Shown here in pieces: positions 12,701 through 22,849 of a DNA stretch of 64,000 nucleotides. The stretch's first letter is position 1, and each line of letters opens with the position of its first letter. Both the position numbers and the translations under genes were made by a program. The DNA is from Pachyseris speciosa (lineage: Eukaryota > Cnidaria > Anthozoa > Scleractinia > Pachyseridae), in contig JAEMWC010000194.1 in assembly GCA_016490735.1 (NCBI GenBank), positions 315,001 through 379,000 of the forward strand, read 5' to 3'. The notes below the pieces were generated by a model. It had not been told where the DNA came from. It ran no database searches and saw only the letters and a program-made list of their open reading frames with translations.

Positions 12701-14980
12701 CCCAAGTTGGGTTTGCTTGCGATTTCTGCTAAATTTACAGCCATTTTTCATCTTTAGCGGCTGCCTGATGAGCATCATTAAGCGTGACGGTAGCTAAGAG
12801 TCCACTTTCTCAAAGAATCGAGCAAGGTGATGTACTTTGTTGTTGAATTTGGCTTGTTACTCGACGAACTGGGAATTTGGCCGGTCGAACACTTAGTACC
12901 TTTGGGACTCGACTATTGATGAATTTCTCGACCTACCGCCACATATTTTGGAATTTCTGTGTACTGAAGATGACTACGAGCAGGAAATTTTGGCGGTAGG
13001 TCGGAGTGCCTGTGTGAAAGAATTGGGGAAGGAAAGGGCGCTGTCAAAAATTCTCGTTAGTTCCCAGCATGCAATGCGCTCAAGATGTTGAAAATGTCGG
13101 GAAGGCCCGAATGCACCGGAACAAAAGGCTGTATCTACGCTCGGGAGAAGAATATGAACAAAAAAAGTCATTTCTAAGCTAGAAAAAGGACTGAATTTCG
13201 TTATGATGGTTGAATTTTGGTTTTTCGACGATGATTTCCCTAAAAGACATGAAGGCAAAAAGGGGCATTTTTGTTGTTTCTCTTTGACGTTAAAAACGGC
13301 CAGTTTCGTTCTTGTCCAAACTCAAAAGGCCATATTTGGTAAAAATCGCTACGTTTCTTGCATTTATTGGATATCCAAATTTAAAGGGCATTCCATTTCG
13401 TGCTCACAGCTAACAGTTAAGGCAATATTCGTGCGATTGAGAAAGTTGCAATGTTTTGAAGCACGGGAGTTTTTTACGGCCGGTTTTGGCCGGCACGGGT
13501 GCCAATGGGTTAAGTTTTCATTGATGTGAAATCCAGAAGAAGTGGTGGTATCTTTTAGGGTTGAAAATTTTGGGGGCCACGCCCACCAATCGAGATTCTA
13601 GTACCTTTTAGGGGTTCTTTTCAAAATTTCCGACGAGCACCCCCGTCATTTTTATAGCCCCCCCCCCCCCCCCTGGTTGCGTCCCTCGTCGATCGGAACG
13701 GAACCGACAACTGAAGCTGAGCCAGCTCACACATAGGCTGCACTACCGATAATTTAGGTTTTCTTGGGCAATTTGTGATTCCTTTCAATTAGACATTAGT
13801 TTTTGTTTCCCTCGCCTTGCTTACAGGACGAGATACAGAAAGAGTACATTGAGCAGGAAAAGGAAAAAGAGTGGGTTCGATTTAAGGTGAGTAAATGATT
13901 GCTACTGTGGCTGTGGACAAAGATCTGCTCTTCTGCCGGACTGATGTGAAGCCAGGTTGTCCTCTTACATCCCTCAGGTCACTGAAACTAATCTTATAAG
14001 CGATCCGAGCTAGAGTGCAACAAATTGCTTCTGGAAAGCTCTTATTTGAACGGGTTTTATCCATGAAATGAAAATTTGCACAGAATGGTCAGTGCACACC
14101 AAAAAAACGTACTCAGACTAATAAATTGCTTTCTGTTCTGATAAAAGGTCACTAAAACCAAAATAAAGTTCTCCCCGCTAGCATTAATGTTAATAGTTAA
14201 ACACTTTAGGATTCTATCCATACACCCAAAAGTTGGTGCCACCTTTTACAAAACCAAAGGAAAGACAAGTCATTTTTTTTTCAGGTACATGTAAATGGTC
14301 GCACTTAGGATCTTTTCCGCTGCTTTGGAAGAAGCAGCGCCAAAAGAAAGTAATTATCACGAGCTTGCATTTCAATGGCCGCACCTGAGGGTATGCGTCT
14401 ACAAACACAACCATTCAAGCCATTTCCGTAATAAACAACGGAAAAAGAAAGTACTCCATAGCCTGCAGTGCAGGCGTTTTCGGTAGGCGCGTGAGTTATT
14501 TTCTCGAGTAAGCGGCGCCATGTTGAATTTCACTCTAACACAACGGGAGCTGAGGCGAGTCGAAGGGTGCGGCACACTTTTTCACCCTAATACCCCTCCA
14601 ATACCCATCCCCATAATCCGTACATTTTTACTCCCCCCAATACTTTTCGGTTTCTCAAATCAAAGATGAAGGCTCGCTCGTGATACAGAACACGAACAAA
14701 ATAATGCGCTCGTCCCACAAAATACGCCTGCAGCGAAGGCTAAGCACTCCTCGACAACTTGCATTTGAAAAGTCACAATTAATGTTTTCATCCACGAACG
14801 CAAAGTCTGAACTACTTAACTGCACTCAAGGTTTGCCTCTTGGGAACTAGCTATGGTTAAATAAAGGAATTTGCTTTGCAGAACAAAGTCGTTGGCAACG
14901 TACTCCATCACAGAGGCATTCTCCCAGGTTACAGCAAATGGAGCAGGAACCCTTCCTCTCTGGAAGTTCCAGATAAGTGA
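785..14980 (+). CDS. CNBD1: cyclic nucleotide-binding domain-containing protein 1-like (14 exons)
   Basis: Exons inferred by hand: 785-869, 2695-2806, 3000-3055, 4032-4194, 4660-4808, 7042-7193, 7393-7454, 8124-8199, 9480-9612, 10364-10473, 11018-11168, 11841-11908, 13827-13886, 14882-14980. They sum to 1476 nt, stay in phase at every junction and give about 491 aa ending at TGA 14978-14980. The ATG at 785 opens MSALTQYENDL. All introns are GT-AG except intron 7, which is best read as GC-AG (AAG|GCAAGG at 7454/7455). Two cNMP-binding-like folds are visible: one around exons 6-8 (LILRGS, then GQCFGTL and EPCEFLKIS), one around exons 9-11 (KFPPGQ at residues 325-329, then PGDSFGE at 380-386). 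The phosphate-binding cassette FGETTVL is followed by a stretch without the usual Arg, so ligand binding is doubtful. The motif order (HRFFMNNYAKMF, then LIKWRKFPPG, then PGDSFGE) resembles vertebrate CNBD1 as I recall it, better than CNBD2. Function is poorly known. Exon 2 needs the acceptor at CAGAG|GT; using the upstream AG would create a stop. Confidence 0.85.
1842..2545. repeat. degenerate TTGAGTTC/AATTGAACTC repeat element
   Basis: Intronic block rich in variants of ATTGAGTTC and its complement. The ends look like short inverted repeats (ATAGTCAATAGAA at the left, TTCGATTGACTAT at the right), which suggests a MITE built from degenerate internal repeats. It lies in intron 1 of the CNBD1-like gene. 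No target-site duplication was defined with confidence. Confidence 0.5.
3658..3792. repeat. long palindrome (foldback element)
   Basis: Two arms of about 60 bp, starting TATACCACAAGTTTCTATGG and ending with its reverse complement, flank a loop of about 15 bp. The arms match almost throughout. It is intronic, between exons 3 and 4 of the CNBD1-like gene. Confidence 0.75.
4858..5297. repeat. (CAGT/CAGC)n tetranucleotide satellite
   Basis: About 440 bp of CAGT, CAGC, CGGT and TGGT units starting with AATC repeats. It lies just downstream of exon 5 (donor at 4809). The units contain no stop in some frames, so it generates long Ser-Gln-Ser-Val frames that run on from exon 5. The good donor at 4809 and in-phase joining to exon 6 show it is intronic. 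Confidence 0.9.
5490..6526. mobile_element. 1 kb non-autonomous element with TTAA ends, copy 1
   Basis: Bounded by TTAA followed by CCCATTG at the left, and CAATGGG followed by TTAA at the right. The TTAA target duplication and the CCC-starting terminal inverted repeat are hallmarks of the piggyBac superfamily. No transposase frame was found, so it is non-autonomous. A second copy lies at 12508-13513 in the same orientation. Confidence 0.75.
8468..8842. repeat. foldback element, copy 1
   Basis: Inverted arms begin AGAGTGCTAAAGTACTGTG and end with a diverged complement (ACTTTAGTACTCT). The centre holds a tight palindrome around AAATCCTTCTAAATTTTACT. The same core and ends recur in opposite orientation at 24618-25025. 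It lies in intron 8 of the CNBD1-like gene. Confidence 0.7.
11385..11775. repeat. MITE rich in CGCAAGT motifs
   Basis: Terminal inverted repeats of about 35-40 bp: left AAAGCCCAGGCCATTAACGG, right the complement of AAAAGCCCTGGCCAAACGG. The interior is packed with CGCAAGT and ACTTGCG. It occupies most of the intron before exon 12 of the CNBD1-like gene. Confidence 0.7.
12370..13657. mobile_element. MITE with TIR CTATAGAAATGACGGGGGTG, split by a TTAA element
   Basis: Left end CTATAGAAATGACGGGGGTG, right end its near complement finishing TTTTTATAG, with CTCGTCG next to both. Removing the inner TTAA-flanked insertion (12508-13513) leaves about 280 bp, a normal MITE size. This is a clear nested insertion. 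Confidence 0.7.
12508..13513. mobile_element. 1 kb non-autonomous element with TTAA ends, copy 2
   Basis: Nearly identical to 5490-6526 along its length, with small deletions. It starts TTAACCCATTG and ends CAATGGGTTAA. It is inserted inside the MITE at 12370-13657. The high identity suggests recent activity of a piggyBac-like source elsewhere in the genome. Confidence 0.78.
14459..14742. repeat. MITE with TIR TAGCCTGCAGTGCAGGCG
   Basis: Terminal inverted repeats TAGCCTGCAGTGCAGGCG and CGCCTGCAGCGAAGGCTA flank about 250 bp without coding potential. A relative with similar ends lies at 52615-52793. It is in the last intron of the CNBD1-like gene. Confidence 0.7.
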
Positions 14981-16145
14981 CAGCTGGGGAATTATAGACG
15001 CGAGAGTGAATTGGTTCCTGGGCGTGGCTGCTCATCATCAGTAGCTCCTGTCATACTGAGTGGAAACCGCCGCCAGCGTAGGCTAGGTGCTATATTGTTC
15101 TAAATCAGCTGGTGCTTATCGAAATCCATCCCATGAGGTTTTCCCAGGCGTACAGATTTGGTGGAGAGTTACGTAAAAAAATGATGTATAAAGGAGGAAA
15201 CTGCAGTTACAAAAGTCCCAAGTCTCTTGACCTTCTTTTTCTCTCTTGTCTCCTGTATATTGGTTCTTCACACATTTCCCCAGAAACGCTGACTCGAACC
15301 AAGTCACTATTTGTATCGTCAGAGTTAGAAAAACGGGCATCATATTTGGTAGACAAGTTTAGCCAACGTGATCTCGTGCGTCACAAATTACGCGGCCCGC
15401 AAGACGTTCTGGGGAGGGAAGGGACAATTTTCCTCTTTTCAGTTCCCAGGGCGCCTCGTGTGCCGCGTAAAAGATGGTGGCTCACGGCAAATGTCGCCTA
15501 CATGTGAATCTAAAATTAGCGTTTGTGCTGAGAACTAAGGCACTCGGGATTTCTTTAGGTTATCTCTCAAAGGAGATACATGTAATCTAGTGGTCGCTCG
15601 GAGAGAGTCACTGTATAGTAGCGCGTGGCTGTTGAAACCTTGATAAGGTAGTTCTCGTAATTCACTAAAGCAAGTTCGTTTACTTGTGAATTTGTATGAA
15701 ACATAAGAACGGATCTGTACATTTGTTTCTTGTGGAAAGTCCAATTATTAAGTATTAGCTAAATTCAAAATGTAATCTATTGCATCTTTTTTATTTAAAT
15801 AACATTGTGAGAGAGTTTCCTGAAATAAAGTGAAATGGTAAAAAGCGATGAGAATCAAACCTCGTATTATCGTTCCTAAATTAATGATAACTGATTGAGT
15901 GGAAATTTCTACATTGGAGCGTTCCCTCAGTAGGCCGGACCGATGAGAGACGGCTGTGTTCGCAGGCTACTGAGTGCTGTCAGTGAAGAAAGACTTTTCG
16001 CTATGTTTTCGACACTAACAAATCAGATCGGTTGATTAGTGCATTTAGTTGCGGGATCCACAACTTCGTGTAGTTAAAACTGAAAACAAATTGGCACCAT
16101 ACGCTTTTCATCACTGCTTTTTAGGCCCGGAATTGATCAAACTGC
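14981..16145. other. 3' flank of the CNBD1-like gene
   Basis: No exon is supported after the stop at 14980. The start of this stretch is probably 3' UTR. A plus-strand frame at 15112-15507 (131 aa) has no recognisable domain and no splice or promoter context, so I do not call it a gene. Confidence 0.4.
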
Positions 16146-16437
16146 GTGGTTTAGAGCAGTTTTCAATTGAATGTGGAAAGTAATTCTGGTTTTACTTTGG
16201 TTTTGCATTGCTTCGCTCTGTGATTGGCCAAGAAAACTCGCGCCACTTTCTCAACCAATGAGAAGCAAAACCAAAACCAATCGTGACTTGCACGCGCGTA
16301 TTTTCCCGCGTTTTGCGCCCGCTACATGTAATTGCTTCGTCTTCTGATTGGCACATTGCACTGTTTCGGTCTGTTGTGATTGGCCAGAGTAATTGCTTTG
16401 GTTTTGGTTTTACGACACTCAATTGAAAAGCGCTCTA
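16146..16437 (-). repeat. 295 bp MITE, copy 1
   Basis: Ends TTAGAGCAGTTTTCAATTGA and its complement. Same element, opposite orientation, at 39672-39962. The interior carries inverted ATTGG-containing blocks. A 76-codon open frame inside is shared by both copies, but the region is largely palindromic and has no domain. Confidence 0.8.
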
Positions 16438-17123
16438 ATTTCCATTTCGTTGTTGCGGTTTTTGTTTTGTTTATTAGTAGTCAATTTCGTTTAACCTAAC
16501 GAAGCTTGCTTCCAGCCTACCTTAGATTCTCAAGTCCAGTAACGTAACTCTTGATATTTGGTTTCCATATACCTGATAACAACTTAACTGTTTTGTCACT
16601 TTTTATTTTATTATTCACCTTCTGAATGACTATTGTTCAATTGCGAAAAACAGCACTTTCAAGAAATATTCGAATCTATTCCAAAAGGGTGCGCGGAGGT
16701 GGTCGAGTTAGTTCGCCCCCTCAGCTGTCAGCAAGGGGACTGTTAAAAGTCCACTATTAATTTCCAATGTAACCCTGTTAAAAAACCTATCTGGACTATT
16801 CCTTTGCCCTTCTTTCTTTTAAAACTGCATTTCATTAGAAACCAATTTTCTCTGTAAAATTACTTTGTCACCATACAAAACATGTTTGGCCCCCTATTAA
16901 TAATATAAAAATATTCTCGTTTTGAAATGATCTGGTTTTACCCAAGCTTTTAACTAACTATAATGAGCACAAAATTCAGTTACCCTCGTATTCCTATCGG
17001 AGACGGTTATCCCTTCCCTCCCCTCCCAATTTGGTCATTTTTCAGTTCTATTAATCGTCATTTTCACAATTGAAAACTTAACCAATCGATACGTTTTCCC
17101 CGTCTTCCCTACCCCGCCCCAAC
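16438..17123. other. gap between a MITE and the first SLC10A7-like gene
   Basis: Nothing specific is seen. The part next to 17124 is the probable 3' UTR of the minus-strand transporter. Confidence 0.35.
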
Positions 17124-20100
17124 TCAGTCATCTTCCTGAGGAACCATTCCATATTTCCCTTTCTTTGTCTTTTCATCTTCATCCTTCCCAACATCCTCTG
17201 TAACCGTGGCCCATTTGCACACGATCACCGAGTCCAGAACAAGCAGAGTTAAGTAAGCAATAATGCAAACGATAGACATGAGACTGCGGGATCCCACATC
17301 GGTTGACAGAAACCGGATAACTTGAAGTGCAAATGACAAAGCTTTGTGACTTCCCAGGATAACTATAGTCTTTTTCGCGGGCAAAGTGAGTCCCAGAAAG
17401 CCACCCGCAATCCAGTTGAGCAGCAGAAACATGACATGCATTATGGAGGAGTAGCCAACAATAATGAGTATATTCATTGATATAATGTTGTTAAATTTCT
17501 CTTCAACTTGCGCTTGGCTCACTTCACACCACGTGGAGAGGACAAACAGGGTCATGATGGTGTAATGGATGCCTCTGTCGTACGAGTCTACTGTTTCGGC
17601 AACAACGTGTACGAATCTCAGCAACTTGCCGATCTGAAATCAAATGGAGACGCAGTGTGTATGAAGATAAACAAAACGTCCGAACAAAAGTTACTTAATT
17701 AAGGGGGGGGGGGGGGGTTCACCTGAACACCGTTTTTTCGTCGCTTAACACGGATTTAACGTTAATAGCTCGTTCGCGTTTCAAGCCAATCAAAAGTCCC
17801 TACACTCATCCCACGAAACTGTGTGAGATGTTTTGTGATTTTGGGGTAAATCTGGGAAGAGATATTAATATTAATTTGAGGGAAATGGGCATTATTGAAG
17901 TTGTAATGAATTAGAGTTTGAAGTTAGAAATTAGTAGACAGACACCAAACTGTTCCCCCAGCAACCTGGTGTGCCCTTGTGGGGTGTCAATTGTACAACA
18001 CAATACAATATAATATTCTTTATTTCACGAAGGTGACGTAATTAACCCAATGAGTTATCTAACTTACGGCCTTCACAACGGTACAAAATACACATATAAA
18101 ACAATACCTAATGAGCAATATACGAGTTACTACAAGAGAAACTAAAACGAGTCAAATGTATGGTTTAACATAGATATAAGGTGATATACGTGAATTACCT
18201 TCTAATACAGTTGCAATAAAGAGAAAAACGACACTCGTGACGCATTAATTGTTCAAGATGAAGAACATTACTAGCAATTGTCTTGTGGTCTTTCAAAACA
18301 TTTTTTAACATTTCAATCCCTTCTTTAAGCGCCTCAAAATTTCATTCAAATTCAGGTAGAACCCCACCTTAAATAGGGCACAGGTCTTAACAAGGGGAGA
18401 AAGGGCTGTGGGGAGTCTGTTGAAGAGTCAGGAAACAGGCTTGACCCCCATTAAAGGGAACTCCTCACTACTCGGTTAAAAGTAATCAAAGATTAGAATC
18501 TTGACAGTTAACTCTAAGATTTCTAAGTGGTCCAAACTTGAACCTCTCAGACTAAGCGTGTTTGATCGTTTGCTAATAAGAGACCCGGTGCAAGTAGGCT
18601 ATATTCAGATGGGCCCTCAATAACACGGAGTAGAGCGTCCAGGAATTGCCCTACCGGCCACTCTCTGCTTTCTGCTGTTACAGATACAGATGCCAGGAAT
18701 AACATGCCAATGAGAATTCCAAGCATCGAATTAGCATTGACATTACTGTTTGAGGTCGACCAGTCACCCAATCCGACATGGGTGGTATATTAAGTTATAG
18801 GACCTATGCATGATTGAGGGTGGGGGAGAGAGAGAGAGAGAGGGGGGGAGGTGGTGAGGAACTTGCACTGAGGAACCTGCTGTGTTACTTACTATAGTAG
18901 GAAGTACAATTACTAGGAAGAACACGAGCATGATAATCCCAAATGTTGCGACAGTCACTGTACTGGTGAGGTCGGTCAACCTGACCAGCATAGGTGGTAC
19001 TGTAAACACAGCTGTACCATTGGTTATCACCATTAGTAACAACGCGAGACAAAAATTACCACCGGCTATCAAGGACTGAAAAACGAAACAAACGTGATGG
19101 TTAGTAGACCGTGCTACGCGCCCTGATGGGACGTCATGTTAAGACCCTGTGCAGCAACCCTGCAAGGTTTGACAGAGAATGGAGTTGGTAGTGAGAGTGG
19201 GAGAGAGTCATTGAGAGTGCACCGTCACGTATACCCATCTTCCGTCTCTTTCTCTCTCGTTATTTTTCTTTTTAGAAACATCTTTTAGGATAATTATTCT
19301 GCATGTGTTCGTTAGTCGTGTGGTTTGCTTTTCTTCAACAAATATTTCTTTTCAAGGCTGAAGCCAATGGAGTGCCCTCTTTAATGAAAAATAAAGCGAC
19401 GAATCTCAAAAATAACCCCAAGGACAGAGGAATACTCCTCACGTAAAAGTAATTTTTGCGTTGTGATTTCTCTCAAGAATTTCTGCTCAGTTTCAGCTAG
19501 CTCTTGGAATACTTTGGTTCTCAGTCTTTTCTTAAAACCCTTTAATGACTGAAAGTTAAACTGTCGCTTCCTTTTTCCACAGAACGAGAGGGGAAAACTA
19601 CCCTTTTTCGGGATGAGTTTCCCGATACAGTCCACCATATAAGGACCCTGCGAACACCTTAGAATTCTACTCTTACCAAGATGGCGCCCGTAGACATACT
19701 AGCGGGTACAACAAAAAACACTTGCAGTGCGAACGCGAACTCGGTGGGACCAATAGCGGTGACATTCCCAACTACAGCCGACTCCGAAGTGTTTAAGTTG
19801 TTATCCACCTTAGTAGCAAATTGAATAGTCTTCGTGATTTGAGTCCCTGCGATTGGAACCAACAAGAGAATGGTCAAGATTCCCCACACGATAGCCTTGT
19901 AGGACTTGACAGCAACAAGCAGTTCGTCCGTTTTGACGCGGAGGCCGCACAAGAAGAAAGCCAAAGCGATGCAAATGTGCGGCAAATAGACCTTAGCTAG
20001 AAAAGTCCCCGATGATGGCCACTTCGATCCTATTATCAATATCACCAGTATTCCAATCGCCAAAAAGTACGTGGTCACAAACTCCCACACTTTTACCAAA

Positions 20101-20171
20101 GGCGAAGACGTCGGCAAACATAATTTCCCGTCTACTTGTTTTGTCGGCGTTGAAACACTTTCTTCAGGCAT
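17124..20171 (-). CDS. SLC10A7-like sodium/bile-acid cotransporter family protein, paralog 1
   Basis: Three exons on the minus strand: 19677-20171, 18893-19075 and 17124-17633 (stop 17124-17126), all phase 0, about 395 aa. Junctions are GTAAGA and GTAAGT donors with TTTTTCAG and TTTCAG acceptors. Several hydrophobic segments are visible, among them YFLAIGILVILIIG, FALQVFFVVPASMSTGAIL, IAGGNFCLALLLMVI and LMSIVCIIAYLTLLVLDSV. The C-terminal tail is charged (EDVGKDEDEKTKKGKYG). The SxGAIL then AGG then SHKALSFAL pattern fits the SBF-like fold of SLC10A7 and plant BASS4 proteins. Human SLC10A7 (340 aa, Golgi/ER, linked to calcium and glycosylation) is the closest well-known relative; the true substrate is unknown. 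Start chosen at MPEESV (20171); an in-frame ATG at 20204 would add 11 residues. It is clearly more diverged than paralogs 2 and 3, which share its three-exon layout. Confidence 0.85.
17717..18003 (+). repeat. dispersed repeat, copy 1
   Basis: Matches 49780-50175 in inverted orientation; both contain the block CACCAAACTGTTCCCC and a TGTGGGGTGTCAA-like end. It lies in the second intron of the first SLC10A7-like gene. It is preceded by a poly-G run at 17703-17717. An A/T-rich stretch with an AATATAATATTC core follows and may be a retroelement tail. Confidence 0.55.
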
Positions 20172-20707
20172 GTCATGAACAGCGTCAAAGCTTAAGAAGA
20201 GCAAAAAGTGGAATTTCTATCTGCTGGTGGCAAAAAAATAATATCTTTTAACTGAAACGTAACTTCTAGATATTAAACGATATTTAAGCTACAGTAAGGC
20301 AGATTTCCAACCATTCTTAAAGTCAGGTGAAACATTGTCATAGCAGCTAATATTTTACAGTGTAATTTTAAAGCCTTCCTCAGGGTGACTGATCTTGTCT
20401 TAGGCAACTGTCGACAGTGCAAAACTGTTCTTGTTTTAATTTTTTCCAATACCTTCGAGGCCTTCCGTGAAGATAATTTGTGTTGGACAGTTCAGGCAGT
20501 TTAAGACAGCCAAGGTAGTCAAGTGTCCAGCGTTTGACAAACGAGGTCAAGTCTCTGTCGTCGAATCGTGTTAGAATTATTGGAAATGTCAAGCTCAGGC
20601 TCAGTGTTATTGCAACATTAAACTACAATAGCTGACACTGTAATTAAGTACTGTTTTCTAGTACTCAATGTTTGAATACCCACTCAAACGTTTGCCACAT
20701 CCTGACT

Positions 20708-20888
20708 CACAGTGAAAGCTCTATTAAGTCCCCCACCCCCCCCCCCCCCCTCTCAAACAAGCTCCCCTAGTTTGGAAGTCGATTTTTACAAGCCCCCCTC
20801 TCAAGTCCCCGGTCAACGAGGCCTGAAATAAAATAAGCCTCCCTCCCCCCCCCCCGGGGGGGGGGGGGCTTAATAGAGCTTTCACGGT
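20708..20888. repeat. short MITE with TIR GTGAAAGCTCTATTAAG
   Basis: Ends CAGTGAAAGCTCTATTAAG and CTTAATAGAGCTTTCACGGT form terminal inverted repeats around C-rich and G-rich runs. A longer relative lies at 58228-58667. Confidence 0.75.
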
Positions 20889-21019
20889 ACTCGCATCTGA
20901 TTAGCTATAATCTGACTCAACATACATGAATCCAGTGTCAAACTGAAAGCTACAGCTGCAGCGGTTATTACTTCAGTTCGTACTGTTTATACCTCAATCG
21001 GTACACTAGTGCCGGGGTC

Positions 21020-22849
21020 TTAAGGGTCCATTAAAGTATCTTTTGATGCCGTTGCTAGGGAAAAATCAATTTGGTATAACTCTGAACATGTATGCTTCAA
21101 TTGGACCAAATTTGGACAATGCCCATAGGGGGCAAATATGGGCCAGTACATGACGTCATCGGACCACGCCCAATGTCACGTGACCAGAAACAGAAAAATG
21201 CATTTTAACTAAATGGCTTAAACCTTTTACCCTCATTTTCTGTACAGTAACAATACAAAAGTCGTTTTGAAGAAATTTAAGCATGCGTTTTGGCTTATGA
21301 TAAAAAATAAAAAAATGAGAATGGAAAATGTGCTTCTTTGACCACTCTTTTGAGCATAATTTTTTTGTTTTTCATTTTGTCGCAAAACCCATGCTTGAAT
21401 TCCAAGAAAATATGATGTTCTTTCGAATTGTTTTAAAATCCAGCAACTACAATTATCTCTCGGGGAGAAAAGTCAATTTTTTCGCGGCACCGGAAGTGGC
21501 GAGCGAATTTTCAGCGGCCTGGTGCCTAAGCATTGTGGCCAGTCACATCTGTGTTTTGTTTTATCGAACAAAATTCGAATTCACTTTCTTTTTCACAGTC
21601 ACGGTGTTGTAGATGACTTAAATTACTGTTAACTAGGCTCTCAAGCGAGGCTGATGTTGTAAGGAGAAGTTGTCCCTCCCAAGTTTCGAGCTCACCATTA
21701 TCAGTCAGGCATTCTATCGAGTGGTTAAAGTGGTTAGCATTAATTTTTGATGTAAGAATGAAATTCTTGTGATCTAGAGCTGCTTTCAAGGATGCTCACC
21801 GTCTTTTGCTCCATGCTGTCTTGGGAGAGCTTCGTTTATTTGTGTTATATTTAAACAATGGAATTTCTCAGGTTCGGAAGGACAGTTCACGGACACAGGT
21901 TCACAGGATCGCACAGTTTTATCGCAAGATCGGAGCGGTCAAAAAGGCCACGGACACAGAGTTTCTTTTGAAGTTTGCAGGTGATGATAGCGCAGTACTA
22001 ATTTCAGTTTGTGTCTCCGCATCTTTGAGATTTCGATTTCCAACCTGACACTGGAAATCTTTTACTGTCACCTTTTCGAGATTTCCCCATCGACATGCAA
22101 CCATCGCTGCGGCTTTCTGTTTACGTCCGTACGTGGATCACGTGGATCAAGCAGAACACTCAAGTTTCAAAAATAAAGGTACGACTCACATGTTGTAAAC
22201 GGAAAGCAGAAAATTCAGGGGCACCCAACGACAAGTTTCGGTAGATATCTTTTCGGTGGAGGGTAGTTCGCCTTGGGCTTTCGGTGTCGATTAAAGAGTG
22301 CACTCGGCCCAAAAGATTCGCAATGGGGAAATAATGGCCCCTGAGGTTTTCGGAAAGGTCATAATTGCTGTTTTTGGCAGTTAAAAACGTCAGCTAACAT
22401 TTTCGGAAAGAAAATTATTCCCTAGAAAGTTCGTGGAAAGTTCATTTCAGCTTGAATTTTCTCAAAGGAAGATATTGTTCCCTAACATTTTCGGGCAATT
22501 AAAACTTCAGCTAGGGAGTCCGAACAGATGAAATTTTTCTAGCTAACAAAAACATCACTTAAAACAGACTTCAAACACCGTAAGGTACTTAAAAATGCCT
22601 TTCCACAGCTTTTGGTTGATTTGGCTCGTTGAGTGCCCCTGAAAATCAATTAATAAAAATGTAAACAAAAGGTTTTCGATCTTGTGTTTGTTGCAACGAA
22701 GTAAAAAAAGGTTACCGGCGACTTGAACGAGCCAGCGACCGGCCGACGCCGAAGAAAGCGCGCGAAAAAATTTGGGCTGACCGGAAGTGAAATTGCACTT
22801 GGTTAGCAACCGTGTACCTTAGCAACGAGATACTTCAATGGGCCCTTAA
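21020..22849. mobile_element. 1.8 kb element with TTAA ends
   Basis: Begins TTAAGGGTCCATTAAAGTAT and ends with the complement of TTAAGGGCCCATTGAAGTAT, so the terminal inverted repeats extend about 40 bp with mismatches and TTAA lies at both ends. The interior has no long frame, so it is non-autonomous. It is upstream of the first SLC10A7-like gene. Confidence 0.65.

Noticed and set aside
15112..15507. 131-residue plus-strand frame
   Set aside because: No domain, no splice context and base composition like surrounding non-coding DNA.
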